Positions 16,420-25,813 of a stretch of DNA of 64,000 nucleotides are shown here, piece after piece; the first letter of the stretch is position 1; every line of letters begins with the position of its first letter. Source of the stretch: Erysipelotrichaceae bacterium (GTDB lineage: Bacteria; Bacillota_I; Bacilli_A; RFN20; CAG-826); assembly GCA_015059065.1 (NCBI GenBank), contig SVBE01000002.1, positions 1-64,000 of the forward strand, given 5' to 3'. Under the pieces are notes generated by a model. The model was given only the letters and a program-made list of their open reading frames with translations. It ran no database searches and was not told the DNA's origin. The translations under genes and the position numbers were made by a program.

Positions 16420-17604
16420 TTATTTAATGATTTCGTTAACAGTACCGGCACCGACAGTTCTGCCGCCTTCACGGATGGAGAATTTAGTACCCTTTTCGAT
16501 AGCGATTGGGTGAATTAATTCAACAGTGAGTTCGACGTTATCACCTGGCATAACCATTTCAGTTCCAGCTGGAAGAGTAATGACACCAGTGACGTCAGTA
16601 GTACGGAAGTAGAATTGTGGACGATAGTTGCTTAAGAATGCAGTATGACGGCCACCTTCTTCTTTAGTTAACACGTAGACGGAAGCTTTGAACTTAGTGT
16701 GTGGAGTAACAGAGCCTGGTTTGGCTAAGACTTGACCACGTTGGACTTCGTCACGGTTGATACCACGGAGTAAGACACCAACGTTATCACCAGCGACAGC
16801 TTCGTCGATTAATTTACGGAATGTTTCAAGACCAGTAATGACAGTGGATTTAGTTTCTTTAATACCAACGATTTCCACAGTGTCACCGATCTTAGCGCTA
16901 CCTCTTTCGACACGGCCTGTAACAACAGTACCACGACCAGAGATAGTCATAACGTCTTCGATAGCGAGTAAGAATGGTTTATCAACATCACGAACTGGAT
17001 CTGGGATATAGGTATCGACAGCATTCATTAATTCCATGATAGCGGCTTCTGCTTTTGGATCGCCATCAAGGGCTAAACGAGCAGAACCTCTGATAACTGG
17101 AACTTCATCGCCTGGGAAGCCATAGTTATTTAATAAGTCACGGACGTCCATTTCGACTAAGTCTAATAATTCTGGATCGTCAACTAAGTCAGTCTTGTTA
17201 ATGAAGACGACGATGTAAGGAACACCGACTTGACGAGCAAGTAAGACGTGTTCACGAGTTTGTGGCATAACACCATCAGTACCAGCAACAACGAGGATAG
17301 CACCATCCATTTGAGCAGCACCAGTGATCATGTTTTTGACATAGTCAGCGTGGCCTGGGCAGTCGACGTGAGCATAGTGTCTCTTGGCTGTTGAGTATTC
17401 GATGTGGGCAGTGTTAATTGTAATACCACGTGCTTTTTCTTCTGGTGCAGAGTCGATTTGTGCATAGTCAGTTTTGACAGCTCCACCATTTTTTGCTAAG
17501 ACAGCAGTAATAGCAGCAGTTAATGTAGTTTTACCGTGGTCAACGTGGCCAATAGTACCAATGTTAACGTGCTTTTTACTTCTATCAAATTTTTCTTTTG
17601 CCAT
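16420..17604 (-). CDS. tuf: Elongation factor Tu
   Basis: A 394-residue EF-Tu, the GTPase that brings aminoacyl-tRNA to the ribosomal A site. The G-domain motifs are GHVDHGKTT (19-27), RGITINTAH in switch I, DCPGH and NKTD. The C-terminal beta-barrel domains follow, and the protein ends in [10 protein letters not shown]. Length is normal. It is the last gene of the rpsL-rpsG-fusA-tuf operon. The 95-base gap before it holds a promoter of its own, so tuf can be made both from the operon and independently. AAAGGAG precedes the ATG. Confidence 0.99.
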   Translation of the reverse strand: MAKEKFDRSKKHVNIGTIGHVDHGKTTLTAAITAVLAKNGGAVKTDYAQIDSAPEEKARGITINTAHIEYSTAKRHYAHVDCPGHADYVKNMITGAAQMDGAILVVAGTDGVMPQTREHVLLARQVGVPYIVVFINKTDLVDDPELLDLVEMDVRDLLNNYGFPGDEVPVIRGSARLALDGDPKAEAAIMELMNAVDTYIPDPVRDVDKPFLLAIEDVMTISGRGTVVTGRVERGSAKIGDTVEIVGIKETKSTVITGLETFRKLIDEAVAGDNVGVLLRGINRDEVQRGQVLAKPGSVTPHTKFKASVYVLTKEEGGRHTAFLSNYRPQFYFRTTDVTGVITLPAGTEMVMPGDNVELTVELIHPIAIEKGTKFSIREGGRTVGAGTVNEIIK

Positions 17605-17650
17605 TGATTGAATCTCCTTTCAGTAATCAAATTTCGTATTCAACGATACA

Positions 17651-17679
17651 ATAATATAGCAAACATTTTTTATAATCAA
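17651..17679 (-). promoter_or_regulatory. Internal promoter in front of tuf
   Basis: On the minus strand TTGATT (17674-17679), a 17-base spacer and TATTAT (17651-17656), about 47 bases before the tuf ATG. A weak hairpin (AACACT-TTA-GGTGTT) lies just before it and could lower read-through from fusA. Confidence 0.6.
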
Positions 17680-17699
17680 CACCTAAAGTGTTAATTATC

Positions 17700-19775
17700 T
17701 TAACGGGCAACGCCAGCCTTCTTCACGATTTCATCTTGAACAAAGCGTGGGCATTCTCCATAATGGTCAAATTGCATCACGTAGTTACCTCTACCTTGAG
17801 TCATACTACGTAAGTCAGTGACGTAACCAAACATCTCGGCAAGTGGGACTTCCGCTTCGATAATCTTGGCGTTACCTCTTTGAGATTCACCAGTGGTTTG
17901 ACCTCTACGTCTAGCGATATCACCTAAGACATCACCATAATATTGTTCTGGAACTGTAACTTCAATCTTCATGATTGGTTCAAGGATGACTGGGTTACAT
18001 TTCTTGGCGGCTTCTTTAAGAGCTAAGGAAGCAGCGACTTTATAGGCGGCTTCAGAGGAGTCGACATCATGGTAAGAACCATCGAATAATGTGGCTTTAA
18101 TATCCATGACTTTGAATCCTGCGATCATACCTCTATCAAGAGCGTCAATTAAGCCGTCTTGAGTTGGTTTGATGTATTCTTTTGGAACAGCACCACCAAC
18201 GATGGCATCAACGAATTCAAATCCTTTGCCTGGGTTTGGTTCGAATTTGATCCAGACGTGACCATATTGACCACGACCGCCGGATTGACGAATGTATTTA
18301 CCTTCACATTCCGCAGCCGTTTTAATAGTTTCACGGTATTCAACTTGTGGAGCACCAACGTTAACTTGAACGTTGAATTCTCTCTTCATACGGTCAACGA
18401 TGATGTCTAAGTGTAATTCACCGACACCAGCGATGATTGTTTGACCAGTTTCTGGATTAGTTCTCACACGGAATGTTGGATCTTCTTCCGCGAGTTTGCT
18501 TAAGGCAATGGACATCTTCTCTTGGTCAGCCTTTGTCTTTGGCTCAACAGCTTGTTCGATAACTGGATCTGGGAATTCCATCTTCTCTAAGATGACAGGA
18601 TTCTTTTCATCACATAATGTGTCACCAGTGGTCGTATTCTTTAAGCCGACGACTGCACCGATATCACCAGCGTGTAATTCTTCAACTTCTTGACGGTGGT
18701 TGGAATGCATTAAGACTAAACGTCCAATTCTTTCCTTAGTACCTTTTGTGGAGTTGAGGACATAACTACCAGCCTTTAATGTACCAGAGTAAACTCTGAC
18801 ATAGGCTAATCTACCGATGAATGGGTCAGTAGCAATCTTGAAGGCTAAGACGCCTAAGTTTGCATTATCATCAGGATGGCAGACCACTTCGTTGCCATCT
18901 TCATCAGTGCCTTTGGCAGGTGGGATGTCGAGTGGGCTTGGTAAGTAGTCGATAACGCCGTCTAATAATAATTGAATGTTCTTATTCTTATAAGCGGATC
19001 CGCAGAAGACTGGGTGGAATTCACCAGTTAAGACAGCTTTACGAATCGCGGACTTAGTAGTTTCGACATCTGGTTCTTGTCCTTCTAAGACCATCATCAA
19101 GATATCTTCATCAAAGTTCGCTAACGCTTCGAATAATTTTGTTCTGAGTTCCTTCACTTTATCAGCGTATTCAGCTGGAACTTCACCTTCGATTGGTTCT
19201 TGGTGAGTATCGCTTGTATAAGTGTAGGCTTTTTGTTTGATGATATCGATACATCCCTTTAAAGAGGATTCGATACCGATTGGGTATTGAACAGCTGCAG
19301 CGTTCGCACCTAAACGTTCATGTAAGGAACGAACACACATTTCAAAGTCGGCACCAATCGCGTCTAATTTGTTGACGAAGACGATTCTTGGAACACCGTA
19401 TTTGGAACCTTGTCTCCAAACTGTTTCAGTTTGTGGTTCAACACCGTTTTTACCGTCTAAGACAGTAACCGCACCATCGAGAACACGGAGGGATCTTTCA
19501 ACTTCAACAGTGAAGTCGACGTGCCCTGGAGTGTCGATAATGTTAATTCTGTTTCCCTTCCAGAAAGCAGTGGTTGCGGCAGAGGTAATAGTAATACCTC
19601 TTTCTTGTTCTTGGGCCATCCAGTCCATTGTGGCGGCACCTTCGTGGACTTCACCGATCTTATGAATCTTACCAGTGAAGAATAAGATACGTTCAGTAGT
19701 TGTAGTTTTACCGGCATCGATGTGAGCCATGATACCGATATTTCTTGTATGGGCTAAATCATATTCTCTGGCCAT
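17700..19775 (-). CDS. fusA: Elongation factor G
   Basis: A 691-residue translocase GTPase that moves tRNA and mRNA through the ribosome and helps recycle it. Motifs are AHIDAGKTT (17-25), [14 protein letters not shown] and NKLD in the G domain; domains II-V follow, with the ...YRETI segment and the GGAVPKEYI loop of domain IV. Length is that of the canonical housekeeping form, not the FusB/TetM type. A GGGAGG-type site precedes the start and rpsG ends 17 bases upstream, consistent with the str operon. Confidence 0.99.
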   Translation of the reverse strand: MAREYDLAHTRNIGIMAHIDAGKTTTTERILFFTGKIHKIGEVHEGAATMDWMAQEQERGITITSAATTAFWKGNRINIIDTPGHVDFTVEVERSLRVLDGAVTVLDGKNGVEPQTETVWRQGSKYGVPRIVFVNKLDAIGADFEMCVRSLHERLGANAAAVQYPIGIESSLKGCIDIIKQKAYTYTSDTHQEPIEGEVPAEYADKVKELRTKLFEALANFDEDILMMVLEGQEPDVETTKSAIRKAVLTGEFHPVFCGSAYKNKNIQLLLDGVIDYLPSPLDIPPAKGTDEDGNEVVCHPDDNANLGVLAFKIATDPFIGRLAYVRVYSGTLKAGSYVLNSTKGTKERIGRLVLMHSNHRQEVEELHAGDIGAVVGLKNTTTGDTLCDEKNPVILEKMEFPDPVIEQAVEPKTKADQEKMSIALSKLAEEDPTFRVRTNPETGQTIIAGVGELHLDIIVDRMKREFNVQVNVGAPQVEYRETIKTAAECEGKYIRQSGGRGQYGHVWIKFEPNPGKGFEFVDAIVGGAVPKEYIKPTQDGLIDALDRGMIAGFKVMDIKATLFDGSYHDVDSSEAAYKVAASLALKEAAKKCNPVILEPIMKIEVTVPEQYYGDVLGDIARRRGQTTGESQRGNAKIIEAEVPLAEMFGYVTDLRSMTQGRGNYVMQFDHYGECPRFVQDEIVKKAGVAR

Positions 19776-19792
19776 AACAATCTACCTCCCGA

Positions 19793-20263
19793 TTACCAAC
19801 GGTAATGAGCGTAAGCCTTGTTGGCTTCAGCCATCTTATGGACATCGTCTCTCTTCTTAACAGAGGCGCCTGTACCGTTTGCAGCATCGATAATTTCCGC
19901 TGCGAGTCTGTCTTCCATACTATTCTCGTGTCTAAGTCTGGAATAATTGACTAACCATCTAAGACCTAAAGTGACTTTTCTCTCAGGGGTAACTTCCACT
20001 GGGACTTGGTAGTTAGCGGCACCAATACGACGAACTTTTAATTCGACTTCTGGCATAATGTTGTTTAATGCAGTTGCGAAGACGTCCATGGCTGGTTGAC
20101 CAGTTTTGTCTTCAATGTTCTTAAAGGCGGTGTAGAGAATCTTTTGGGCAGTTCCTTTTTTACCGTCGATCATGATTTTGTTAACTAAACGAGTGACTAA
20201 CTTACTGTTATAAATTGGATCAGGTAAGACATCACGCTTAGCGACTTTTCCTTTTCTTGGCAT
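19793..20263 (-). CDS. rpsG: 30S ribosomal protein S7
   Basis: A 156-residue S7 protein, the 16S rRNA 3'-domain organiser that also contacts E-site tRNA. Family features are [20 protein letters not shown] at the start, [14 protein letters not shown], and the C-terminal [14 protein letters not shown]7 commonly represses its own operon in other bacteria; no obvious target hairpin is visible here. It sits 17 bases after rpsL with AAGGAG before its start. Confidence 0.99.
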   Translation of the reverse strand: MPRKGKVAKRDVLPDPIYNSKLVTRLVNKIMIDGKKGTAQKILYTAFKNIEDKTGQPAMDVFATALNNIMPEVELKVRRIGAANYQVPVEVTPERKVTLGLRWLVNYSRLRHENSMEDRLAAEIIDAANGTGASVKKRDDVHKMAEANKAYAHYRW

Positions 20264-20280
20264 CGTTGATTCTCCTTTCC

Positions 20281-20700
20281 TTATTTCTTCTCTTTTGGTT
20301 TCTTAGAACCATAGAGGGAACGACCTTGACGACGTTTTTCAATACCGGCGCAGTCTAATGTACCTCTAATGATATGGTATCTAACACCTGGGAGGTCCTT
20401 AACACGGCCACCTCTAATAAGAACAGTACTGTGTTCTTGTAAGTTGTGTCCTTCACCACCGATATAGGCAGTGACTTCGTAACCATTGCTCAAACGCACA
20501 CGAGCGTATTTTCTTAAAGCTGAGTTAGGTTTCTTTGGAGTCATGGTACCGACACGAGTACACACTCCTCTTTTTTGGGCGGAAGGTTGGTTAGCTTCTT
20601 TTTTCTTTAAGGAGTTCCATCTCTTACCGAGGGCTGGGGCCTTAGACTTTTCAAAGCCTGTTTTTCTTCCTTCACGAACCAATTGGTTAATTGTAGGCAT
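20281..20700 (-). CDS. rpsL: 30S ribosomal protein S12
   Basis: A 139-residue S12 protein of the decoding centre. The conserved [11 protein letters not shown] start, the [17 protein letters not shown] segment containing the streptomycin-determining Lys, and [13 protein letters not shown] are all present; the second streptomycin position is in [13 protein letters not shown], with Lys as in sensitive strains. First gene of the str operon (rpsL-rpsG-fusA-tuf). The rpoBC genes, often just upstream in Firmicutes, are absent here. AAAGGAG precedes the start. Confidence 0.99.
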   Translation of the reverse strand: MPTINQLVREGRKTGFEKSKAPALGKRWNSLKKKEANQPSAQKRGVCTRVGTMTPKKPNSALRKYARVRLSNGYEVTAYIGGEGHNLQEHSTVLIRGGRVKDLPGVRYHIIRGTLDCAGIEKRRQGRSLYGSKKPKEKK

Positions 20701-20728
20701 GTAAATGCTCCTTTCAACTGATTAATGG

Positions 20729-20757
20729 TGTATTTTCCACAATACCGGTTGTGTCAA
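20729..20757 (-). promoter_or_regulatory. Proximal str-operon promoter candidate
   Basis: On the minus strand a perfect TTGACA (20752-20757) is followed 17 bases later by AATACA (20729-20734), a weak -10. Confidence 0.35.
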
Positions 20758-20769
20758 CATTTCCTTTAA

Positions 20770-20790
20770 AAAATGGACCAGACGGTCTGC
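20770..20790 (-). promoter_or_regulatory. Small terminator-like hairpin in the str leader
   Basis: On the minus strand a GACC-GTCT-GGTC hairpin is followed by CATTTTTT. It lies between a distal promoter (20818-20847) and the proximal TTGACA, so it could attenuate the long transcript. Only four base pairs are certain. Confidence 0.3.
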
Positions 20791-20817
20791 GGAGTCATTT
20801 CTAACACACGCTTATAT

Positions 20818-20847
20818 AATATATAGGATAATAAAAAAGAACTACAA
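20818..20847 (-). promoter_or_regulatory. Distal str-operon promoter
   Basis: On the minus strand TTGTAG (20842-20847), an 18-base spacer and TATATT (20818-20823). This would give an rpsL leader of about 110 bases. Confidence 0.5.
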
Positions 20848-20973
20848 GAAGAATTTTCAAAAAGTGCAATTTTACTTACTTGAAATATTAAATTCCGTTT
20901 TAAGAAATTGTTTTTATATTTACTGATTTTACTCGTTCAAATGGCCCATCATGTGGATAAAGCACTATGTGCT

Positions 20974-21507
20974 TCATTTCACATTCATACGATAAACACT
21001 ATAATAGTCACCTGTTACATGTTTCATGACTTTGAGGAAGTCTTCTTTATCGACTTTTTCTCCACTGGTGAGGAGAACATACTTAACTCCATACTCAGTG
21101 ACTTTGACATCGGTTTTGCTAAAGCCGTTATGCGAATAGAATCTGATGCGATTATCTCTTTCATTCTTATTGTCGCATTCAATGTCAGGGTCTTCTGCCA
21201 TCAAAAAGATGCGTTTACCACTATTATTATCTACAACATCTTTAAGGATCTGGGAGCCATACCCTCTTTGACGGTATTTCTTTTTTACTGCAAGGAAGAA
21301 AACATATAACAAATCTTCACATTCTACCGTAGATAATAAGCCAACGAATTCAGAGTGGTCTTCAACCGCATATAGTTTATTTTTATCTAAAGATAACATC
21401 ATCGAAAAATGTGGTCTTTCTTCGCTTGGAAAAGCGTGTTCAAAAAGATGTTTTACCTTTCCATAATTAACGTATTTATCATCAACAAGAATATAATCTA
21501 ATTTCAT
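20974..21507 (-). CDS. GNAT-family N-acetyltransferase
   Basis: A 177-residue GNAT acetyltransferase that would move an acetyl group from acetyl-CoA to an amine. The acetyl-CoA loop (motif A, R/Q-x-x-G-x-G) is RQRGYGS at 79-85 after the beta-4 strand FFLAVKKKY. The substrate is unknown. Its ATG overlaps the stop of the upstream GNAT gene (ATGA), so the two are coupled behind galactokinase. The second half (FKM.EDPDIECDN) is not diagnostic for protein, sugar or antibiotic targets. The 273-base gap to rpsL contains the str promoters. Confidence 0.85.
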   Translation of the reverse strand: MKLDYILVDDKYVNYGKVKHLFEHAFPSEERPHFSMMLSLDKNKLYAVEDHSEFVGLLSTVECEDLLYVFFLAVKKKYRQRGYGSQILKDVVDNNSGKRIFLMAEDPDIECDNKNERDNRIRFYSHNGFSKTDVKVTEYGVKYVLLTSGEKVDKEDFLKVMKHVTGDYYSVYRMNVK

Positions 21508-22025
21508 TGTTGTTTATGAACTTGTTTGGTGAAATGAATATCGCGATTATTCCAATGTGGGCATCTTTCATCGTAGAGAGATTTAGAGAAGATGGATATT
21601 GGATATTTTAAAGATGCAGGATCGTTAAAATTGATATATCTCTCTTCGAAGAACCCTAAATGTTTATAAAAATTCCTCGTCTTGTCATTATTTAATGTGT
21701 CCGTAAATAAACGCGCGAACCTAAAGCCATGATCCTTCGCTAATTCTTCAAAGAATTCAAGGGCTTTTCTTCCATATCCTTTCCCACGATATTCTTCTAA
21801 TAACCCAAACCAACCAAGCCAAGCATCATCTGGATATGCATCATAGGAATATAGACCGATAATACCAATAAAAATATCGTTGTCCTTGATGAGATAATAT
21901 TCGCTTTTCTTAGGGTTAATCAAAGAATCTAAATAATTATTTAGAGCGTTATAATGCGGAAAAATTGTATTCTCAATTTCTCGAGCAGTATCGAGATTGG
22001 TTTTATCGATCTGAACAAAATCCAT
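21504..22025 (-). CDS. GNAT-family N-acetyltransferase
   Basis: A 173-residue GNAT enzyme with motif A RGKGYG at 80-85 and a following NNDKTRNFYKHLGF segment, the usual C-terminal part of motif B. It is distinct from the neighbouring GNAT and not an obvious tandem copy. The frame opens at 22064 inside galactokinase, but the ATG at 22025 lies just after the galK stop (TGATATG) and starts at a typical GNAT N terminus. It lacks a clear ribosome site, so it is probably translated by coupling to galK. The substrate is unknown. Confidence 0.82.
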   Translation of the reverse strand: MDFVQIDKTNLDTAREIENTIFPHYNALNNYLDSLINPKKSEYYLIKDNDIFIGIIGLYSYDAYPDDAWLGWFGLLEEYRGKGYGRKALEFFEELAKDHGFRFARLFTDTLNNDKTRNFYKHLGFFEERYINFNDPASLKYPISIFSKSLYDERCPHWNNRDIHFTKQVHKQQ

Positions 22026-22026
22026 A

Positions 22027-23190
22027 TCAATATAGACCAGAACCGCGAGAGATCTCCACTTCAATTAAACCTTTTTCACCATATTTACCGATAATAGCTT
22101 TCTTAAAGGCTTCCACTTCTTCATCCTTAATAAAGGAAATAGTTGTACCCATAAATCCACCACCATGGACGCGGTGTGCGCTCTTAGGCGCGGCAGCTCT
22201 AGCAATCTCTAAAGCTTCTTCTGGGGATTGTTCCTTTCTTCCTGGAACAAATGTATTTTGTAAAACAAAAGAGCTTGATAAACCGGATTCGTTGATCGCT
22301 TTGATAAAGGCTTCTTCATCGTTATCATTAATCGCTCTGAAGGCTTCTTTAACTCTTCTATTTTCTTCAAAGAAGTGTTTTGCTCTTAAAGCTTGCATCT
22401 TCGTTAAAGAGCAGCTACCTGAATTCACATAATTATTAAATTCTTCTTCATCCACTTCTCTTAAGATATTTTTACCAAAGACTTTCGCTGCATTCTTCAT
22501 ATCTGTTGGAATAGAAGCATAATAATCAGTTAAGCCAGCATGTGATCCACCTGGATTGACGAGGAAGATATGTAATTTAAATGGGAAATGGGTGTTGTTA
22601 ACTTCTGGAGATTCTCCTTTAAAGTCAACGATGGAAATATCGCCATAGCAAGAACCGATTTGATCTAATAAACCACAAGGTTTACCGAAATATTGAGATT
22701 CAGCTTCTTGAGAGATCTTCACCATATCCATTCTGCTCACTTTATCTTTATTGAAAACATGGTTAAGAATTTCACAGACTAATGTTTCAAAAGCTGCGGA
22801 AGAAGAAACCCCACTACCAGAGAGGACTTCGCTATCCATTGCAATGTTGATGCCGCCGACATCGTATCCTCTTTTAATAAAGCCAGAAACAATGCCTTCC
22901 ACTAAAGCACTTGTTCTGCCATATCCTCTAGGATTAGGCGAAGATAATTTAGTACGCGTTTCAAACATTCCAAAACCATTGGAATATAATCTCACACGAC
23001 TTGTACCTGTTGGGGCAGCAGCTGCGTACATTCTTAAAGAAGCGCCTGCCACAATCGCTAAGCCACCATTATGGTCGGTGTGGTTGCCGATAATTTCAAG
23101 TCTACCTGGAGAGATGAAATATTCTTTTGGTTCCGCACCATCGAAAGCTTTCGCGTATAATTCTTTCAAAAATTCTTTGCTCTTTGACAT
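22027..23190 (-). CDS. galK: Galactokinase-type GHMP kinase
   Basis: A 387-residue GHMP-family sugar kinase, best matched to galactokinase, which phosphorylates galactose at C1 using ATP in the Leloir pathway. The signature region GRLEIIGNHTDHNGG is at 29-43, the ATP loop LSGSGVSSSAA at 123-133, and the third motif RVHGGGFMGT is near 365. The signature departs from the usual GEHTDYN: Glu36 is Asn and Tyr40 is His. Such variants occur in Firmicute proteins annotated as galactokinase, but the sugar may differ. galE is 31 kb away and no galT is in the window. The start has AGGAG and lies after a dyad. Confidence 0.85.
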   Translation of the reverse strand: MSKSKEFLKELYAKAFDGAEPKEYFISPGRLEIIGNHTDHNGGLAIVAGASLRMYAAAAPTGTSRVRLYSNGFGMFETRTKLSSPNPRGYGRTSALVEGIVSGFIKRGYDVGGINIAMDSEVLSGSGVSSSAAFETLVCEILNHVFNKDKVSRMDMVKISQEAESQYFGKPCGLLDQIGSCYGDISIVDFKGESPEVNNTHFPFKLHIFLVNPGGSHAGLTDYYASIPTDMKNAAKVFGKNILREVDEEEFNNYVNSGSCSLTKMQALRAKHFFEENRRVKEAFRAINDNDEEAFIKAINESGLSSSFVLQNTFVPGRKEQSPEEALEIARAAAPKSAHRVHGGGFMGTTISFIKDEEVEAFKKAIIGKYGEKGLIEVEISRGSGLY

Positions 23191-23202
23191 GTTAATCTCC
23201 TC

Positions 23203-23218
23203 ATCAATTTTAATTGAT
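23203..23218. promoter_or_regulatory. Operator-like dyad upstream of galK
   Basis: ATCAATT (23203-23209) and AATTGAT (23212-23218) form an inverted repeat with a 2-base centre, about 12 bases before the galK start on the minus strand. It could bind a repressor or fold in the mRNA near the ribosome site. Confidence 0.4.
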
Positions 23219-23328
23219 ACCTCAATTATTTATATTAACATATGAAAGATGACTTTTGTTACCTAAGATGATGAATATGAGATTTATATATCTTTATATA
23301 AACGAAAAGATGTGATATTTTGTGGTAT

Positions 23329-24066
23329 ATGGATAAATATCAAATACTTTCAAACATGATTAATCACTCCCGTAAAATCGTCTTCTTTACAGGAGCGGGC
23401 ATCTCTGTCCCAAGCGGGATTCCTGATTTTCGAAGCGCGGACGGATTATATAACGAACAAAGAGAAGATAAGATTAGACCAGAAGACATCATCTCCCATA
23501 GTTTTTATGTATCTCATAAGGAACTATTCTATTCATTCTATAAAAATAAGATGATGTATTTGGACGCTAAACCAAATGCTGCCCATAAATGGATTGCTGA
23601 TTTACAAAAAGATAAACAAGTTTCTGTCGTCACCCAAAACATCGATGGCTTACACACTCTCGCAGGCAGTAAAGAAGTCTATGAAATCCATGGTTCAATC
23701 CACCGCAACTACTGTGAGAAATGCCATAAATTCTTTGATGCAAAATATGTGCATGACGCTAACGGAGTGCCAAAATGTGATAAATGTGGAGGCGATATCA
23801 AACCCGATGTTGTTCTCTATGAAGAAGGTCTAGATGAAGAAGTTATCAACGGGGCAATTCATGCGATCATGCAAGCTGATACCTTGGTTGTTATCGGCAC
23901 CTCACTAACTGTCTACCCTGCTGCCGGATTCATCCGTTATTTTCGTGGCAGCTGTTTAATATTATTAAATAAATCCACGACGAGTTATGACAATATGGCC
24001 GACCTCGTCATCAACGAAGACATCGTAAAAATAATCGAGAAAATGAATGAAGAAAAGAAATATTAG
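23329..24066 (+). CDS. cobB: Sir2-family NAD-dependent protein deacylase
   Basis: A 245-residue sirtuin that removes acyl groups from lysines using NAD+. The NAD-binding GAGIS (22-26) and PDFRS (32-36), TQNIDGLH (102-109), catalytic His121 (IHGS) and zinc ligands Cys129, Cys132, Cys150 and Cys153 are all present; GTSLTVYPA completes the fold. It could counteract acetylation, possibly by the nearby GNATs (inference). A TTG at 23320 extends the frame, but the ATG at 23329 is preferred; neither has a clear ribosome site. It overlaps the next gene by 20 bases. Confidence 0.93.
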   Translation: MDKYQILSNMINHSRKIVFFTGAGISVPSGIPDFRSADGLYNEQREDKIRPEDIISHSFYVSHKELFYSFYKNKMMYLDAKPNAAHKWIADLQKDKQVSVVTQNIDGLHTLAGSKEVYEIHGSIHRNYCEKCHKFFDAKYVHDANGVPKCDKCGGDIKPDVVLYEEGLDEEVINGAIHAIMQADTLVVIGTSLTVYPAAGFIRYFRGSCLILLNKSTTSYDNMADLVINEDIVKIIEKMNEEKKY

Positions 24067-25183
24067 TCGTGATGAACAACTCAAAATATGGCGTTTTTAC
24101 ATCTCTTTTCGTACAAACCCCATATTAAATAATCTTTTAAACACCAAGCAACACCGCACTTCGAATACTTATCGACATGTTTCTCTTGTCGCTAAAAAAT
24201 CCGTGCAATACGCTTTGAAAAGAAATCTCGACATCGACTACTACTCTCTAATCAGAGGAGCTTTTCTCCACGACTTATTTTTCTATGATTGGCGAAAAGA
24301 AAAAGATAAAGCTTTTCACCATTTAACTAGGCACCCACAAGTGGCCTATGAAAACGCCAAACAATATTTTGACTTAAACGATATTGAAAAGGATATCATC
24401 GTCAATCATATGTGGCCAGTGACTTTCCGTCATTTCCCGAGAACGAAAGAAGGAAGAATCGTTAATCACATCGATAAAACTGTGACTTTTAAAGAAGTCT
24501 TTTCAAAGAAAAAGGATATCATCATCTTTGATTTAGATGGCACTTTATTAGACACTCTTGATGATTTGATGAACGCTGTCAATCACGCTTTAAAATTGCA
24601 TAATTATCCAACTAGAGACCGCGAATTTGTTCGTCTAGCCATTGGTAACGGGACCACCATGCTCATCAAAAGATGCGCGCCAGAAGAAACTAGCGAAGAA
24701 GAACGCGACGAATTATTAAATGATTTCCGCAAATATTATTTCGCTCACGTCAACGATAATACTAAACCATATCCTGGCAATTATGCTGCTCTTAGAGAGC
24801 TTAAAAGAAGAGGTTATCGTCTTGCGGTTGCTACCAATAAACTTCATTCAGCAGCTAATGAATTGATTAATGATCATTTCCCAGGATTATTTGAATATGT
24901 CCAAGGAGATGATGGACATGTCAGAAAAAAACCTAGTTACGATATGATTGCCGCGATTAGAGGAAATATGCGCATCCGTCGCATCGATAAAATCCTTTAT
25001 GTTGGGGATACTAATGTCGATTATCAAACCGCAAAAAATGCTCACCTTAAATGCGTCATCGTGACATATGGATACCGCACCAAGGAAGAGATGAGCAACA
25101 TCATCAATAAAAAAACTCCGACAGTTTCATCTCTCGGAGAATTAGTAACTTATTTAGATAATAATAAAATTAAGCGGCTTTAA
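24047..25183 (+). CDS. HD-domain and HAD-phosphatase fusion protein
   Basis: A 378-residue two-domain protein. Residues 1-150 are an HD phosphohydrolase domain: His44, His75-Asp76 (FLHDLFFYDW), His121 (VNHMWP) and Asp143 provide the metal ligands. Residues 157-375 are a haloacid dehalogenase of the phosphoglycolate-phosphatase/beta-phosphoglucomutase type: FDLDGTLLDT (161-170), then a Thr in VATNK, Lys in HVRKKPSYD and the acidic GDTNVD. Both catalytic sets look complete. The two domains usually occur as separate genes, so this is probably a natural fusion acting on nucleotides or phosphates. It overlaps the sirtuin gene and, tail to tail, the last 14 bases of carD. Confidence 0.88.
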   Translation: MKKRNISRDEQLKIWRFYISFRTNPILNNLLNTKQHRTSNTYRHVSLVAKKSVQYALKRNLDIDYYSLIRGAFLHDLFFYDWRKEKDKAFHHLTRHPQVAYENAKQYFDLNDIEKDIIVNHMWPVTFRHFPRTKEGRIVNHIDKTVTFKEVFSKKKDIIIFDLDGTLLDTLDDLMNAVNHALKLHNYPTRDREFVRLAIGNGTTMLIKRCAPEETSEEERDELLNDFRKYYFAHVNDNTKPYPGNYAALRELKRRGYRLAVATNKLHSAANELINDHFPGLFEYVQGDDGHVRKKPSYDMIAAIRGNMRIRRIDKILYVGDTNVDYQTAKNAHLKCVIVTYGYRTKEEMSNIINKKTPTVSSLGELVTYLDNNKIKRL

Positions 25184-25664
25184 TCTTTGCTAAAAACATC
25201 GCTTCAACTTCGTTACGAGGCACATTATAAGTAATCGCGAGTTCGTCGTACATCGTTGTCGTCGCATATTTTAGCATTTCTACGTCTGCTGGGCCGAATT
25301 TAACCGGTACTGCTATTTCATTTGGGTGAGTGAAGAAATAAAGCTGTCTAGCGAGAAAAGCGAGGTCACGAATATTGCCGCTTCCAAGACGACGTTTAAA
25401 GCCATCTCTTCTCTGCTTTGTATTAGTGATATATTCTGGTTCCACATCCCTAATATAGTTGATGAGTTCTTCCGCTTCTTGTGCATTAGAAACATGACGG
25501 ATAACCGCCATCGCAGTGTCAACTGGCACATAGATGATTTCGCTTTCATCTCTCACAACGCGGATGATGAAATAATCTTTTTCATTCATCCTACGTATCT
25601 CAGTGATATGCGAGAGCCCTTCTCTAAAATGCATTACTGTATCGCCGACGTTAAAAGTACTCAT
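25170..25664 (-). CDS. CarD-family transcriptional regulator
   Basis: A 164-residue CarD/CdnL-like protein. Residues 3-60 form the RNA-polymerase-interacting (RID) domain (FNVGDTVMHFREGLSHITEI, then IIYVPVD), shared with the transcription-repair factor Mfd; the rest is the helical DNA-binding half. Homologues bind the RNA polymerase beta subunit and stabilise open complexes at promoters. The frame opens at 25682; the ATG at 25664 begins the fold. There is no clear ribosome site, and AT-rich -10-like sequence lies just upstream, so it may be leaderless. Its 3' end overlaps the convergent HD-HAD gene by 14 bases. Confidence 0.88.
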   Translation of the reverse strand: MSTFNVGDTVMHFREGLSHITEIRRMNEKDYFIIRVVRDESEIIYVPVDTAMAVIRHVSNAQEAEELINYIRDVEPEYITNTKQRRDGFKRRLGSGNIRDLAFLARQLYFFTHPNEIAVPVKFGPADVEMLKYATTTMYDELAITYNVPRNEVEAMFLAKIKAA

Positions 25665-25724
25665 ACACAATAATATTATCATAAAAAGTGATTTTATTCT
25701 CCTTTTTTCTTAAAAATGAGACCT

Positions 25725-25748
25725 AACACTTGTAAAGTGTTTTTTCTT
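25725..25748 (+). terminator. Plus-strand terminator beyond carD
   Basis: AACACTT (25725-25731) pairs with AAGTGTT (25735-25741), followed by TTTTT. It is the first good terminator after the sirtuin and HD-HAD genes, so their transcript would run antisense through all of carD. Confidence 0.75.
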
Positions 25749-25767
25749 ATACATAAACCTACAAACA

Positions 25768-25795
25768 TAAAAAAAGGCGATACATAAGTACCGCC
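25768..25795 (-). terminator. Terminator of the maltodextrin transporter operon
   Basis: On the minus strand GGCGGTAC (25788-25795) pairs with GTATCGCC (25776-25783), followed by seven T residues. Confidence 0.9.
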
Positions 25796-25813
25796 TAATC
25801 AGTTTAACTTAGC

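Noticed and set aside
20764-20800. Mini-ORF (MTPQTVWSIF) in the str operon leader
   Set aside because: It covers the hairpin but has no ribosome site and no run of one amino acid; not enough to call a leader peptide.
20908-21309. A 133-codon plus-strand ORF opposite the GNAT gene
   Set aside because: It is antisense to a gene with a recognisable acetyl-CoA motif, has no ribosome site and no family features.
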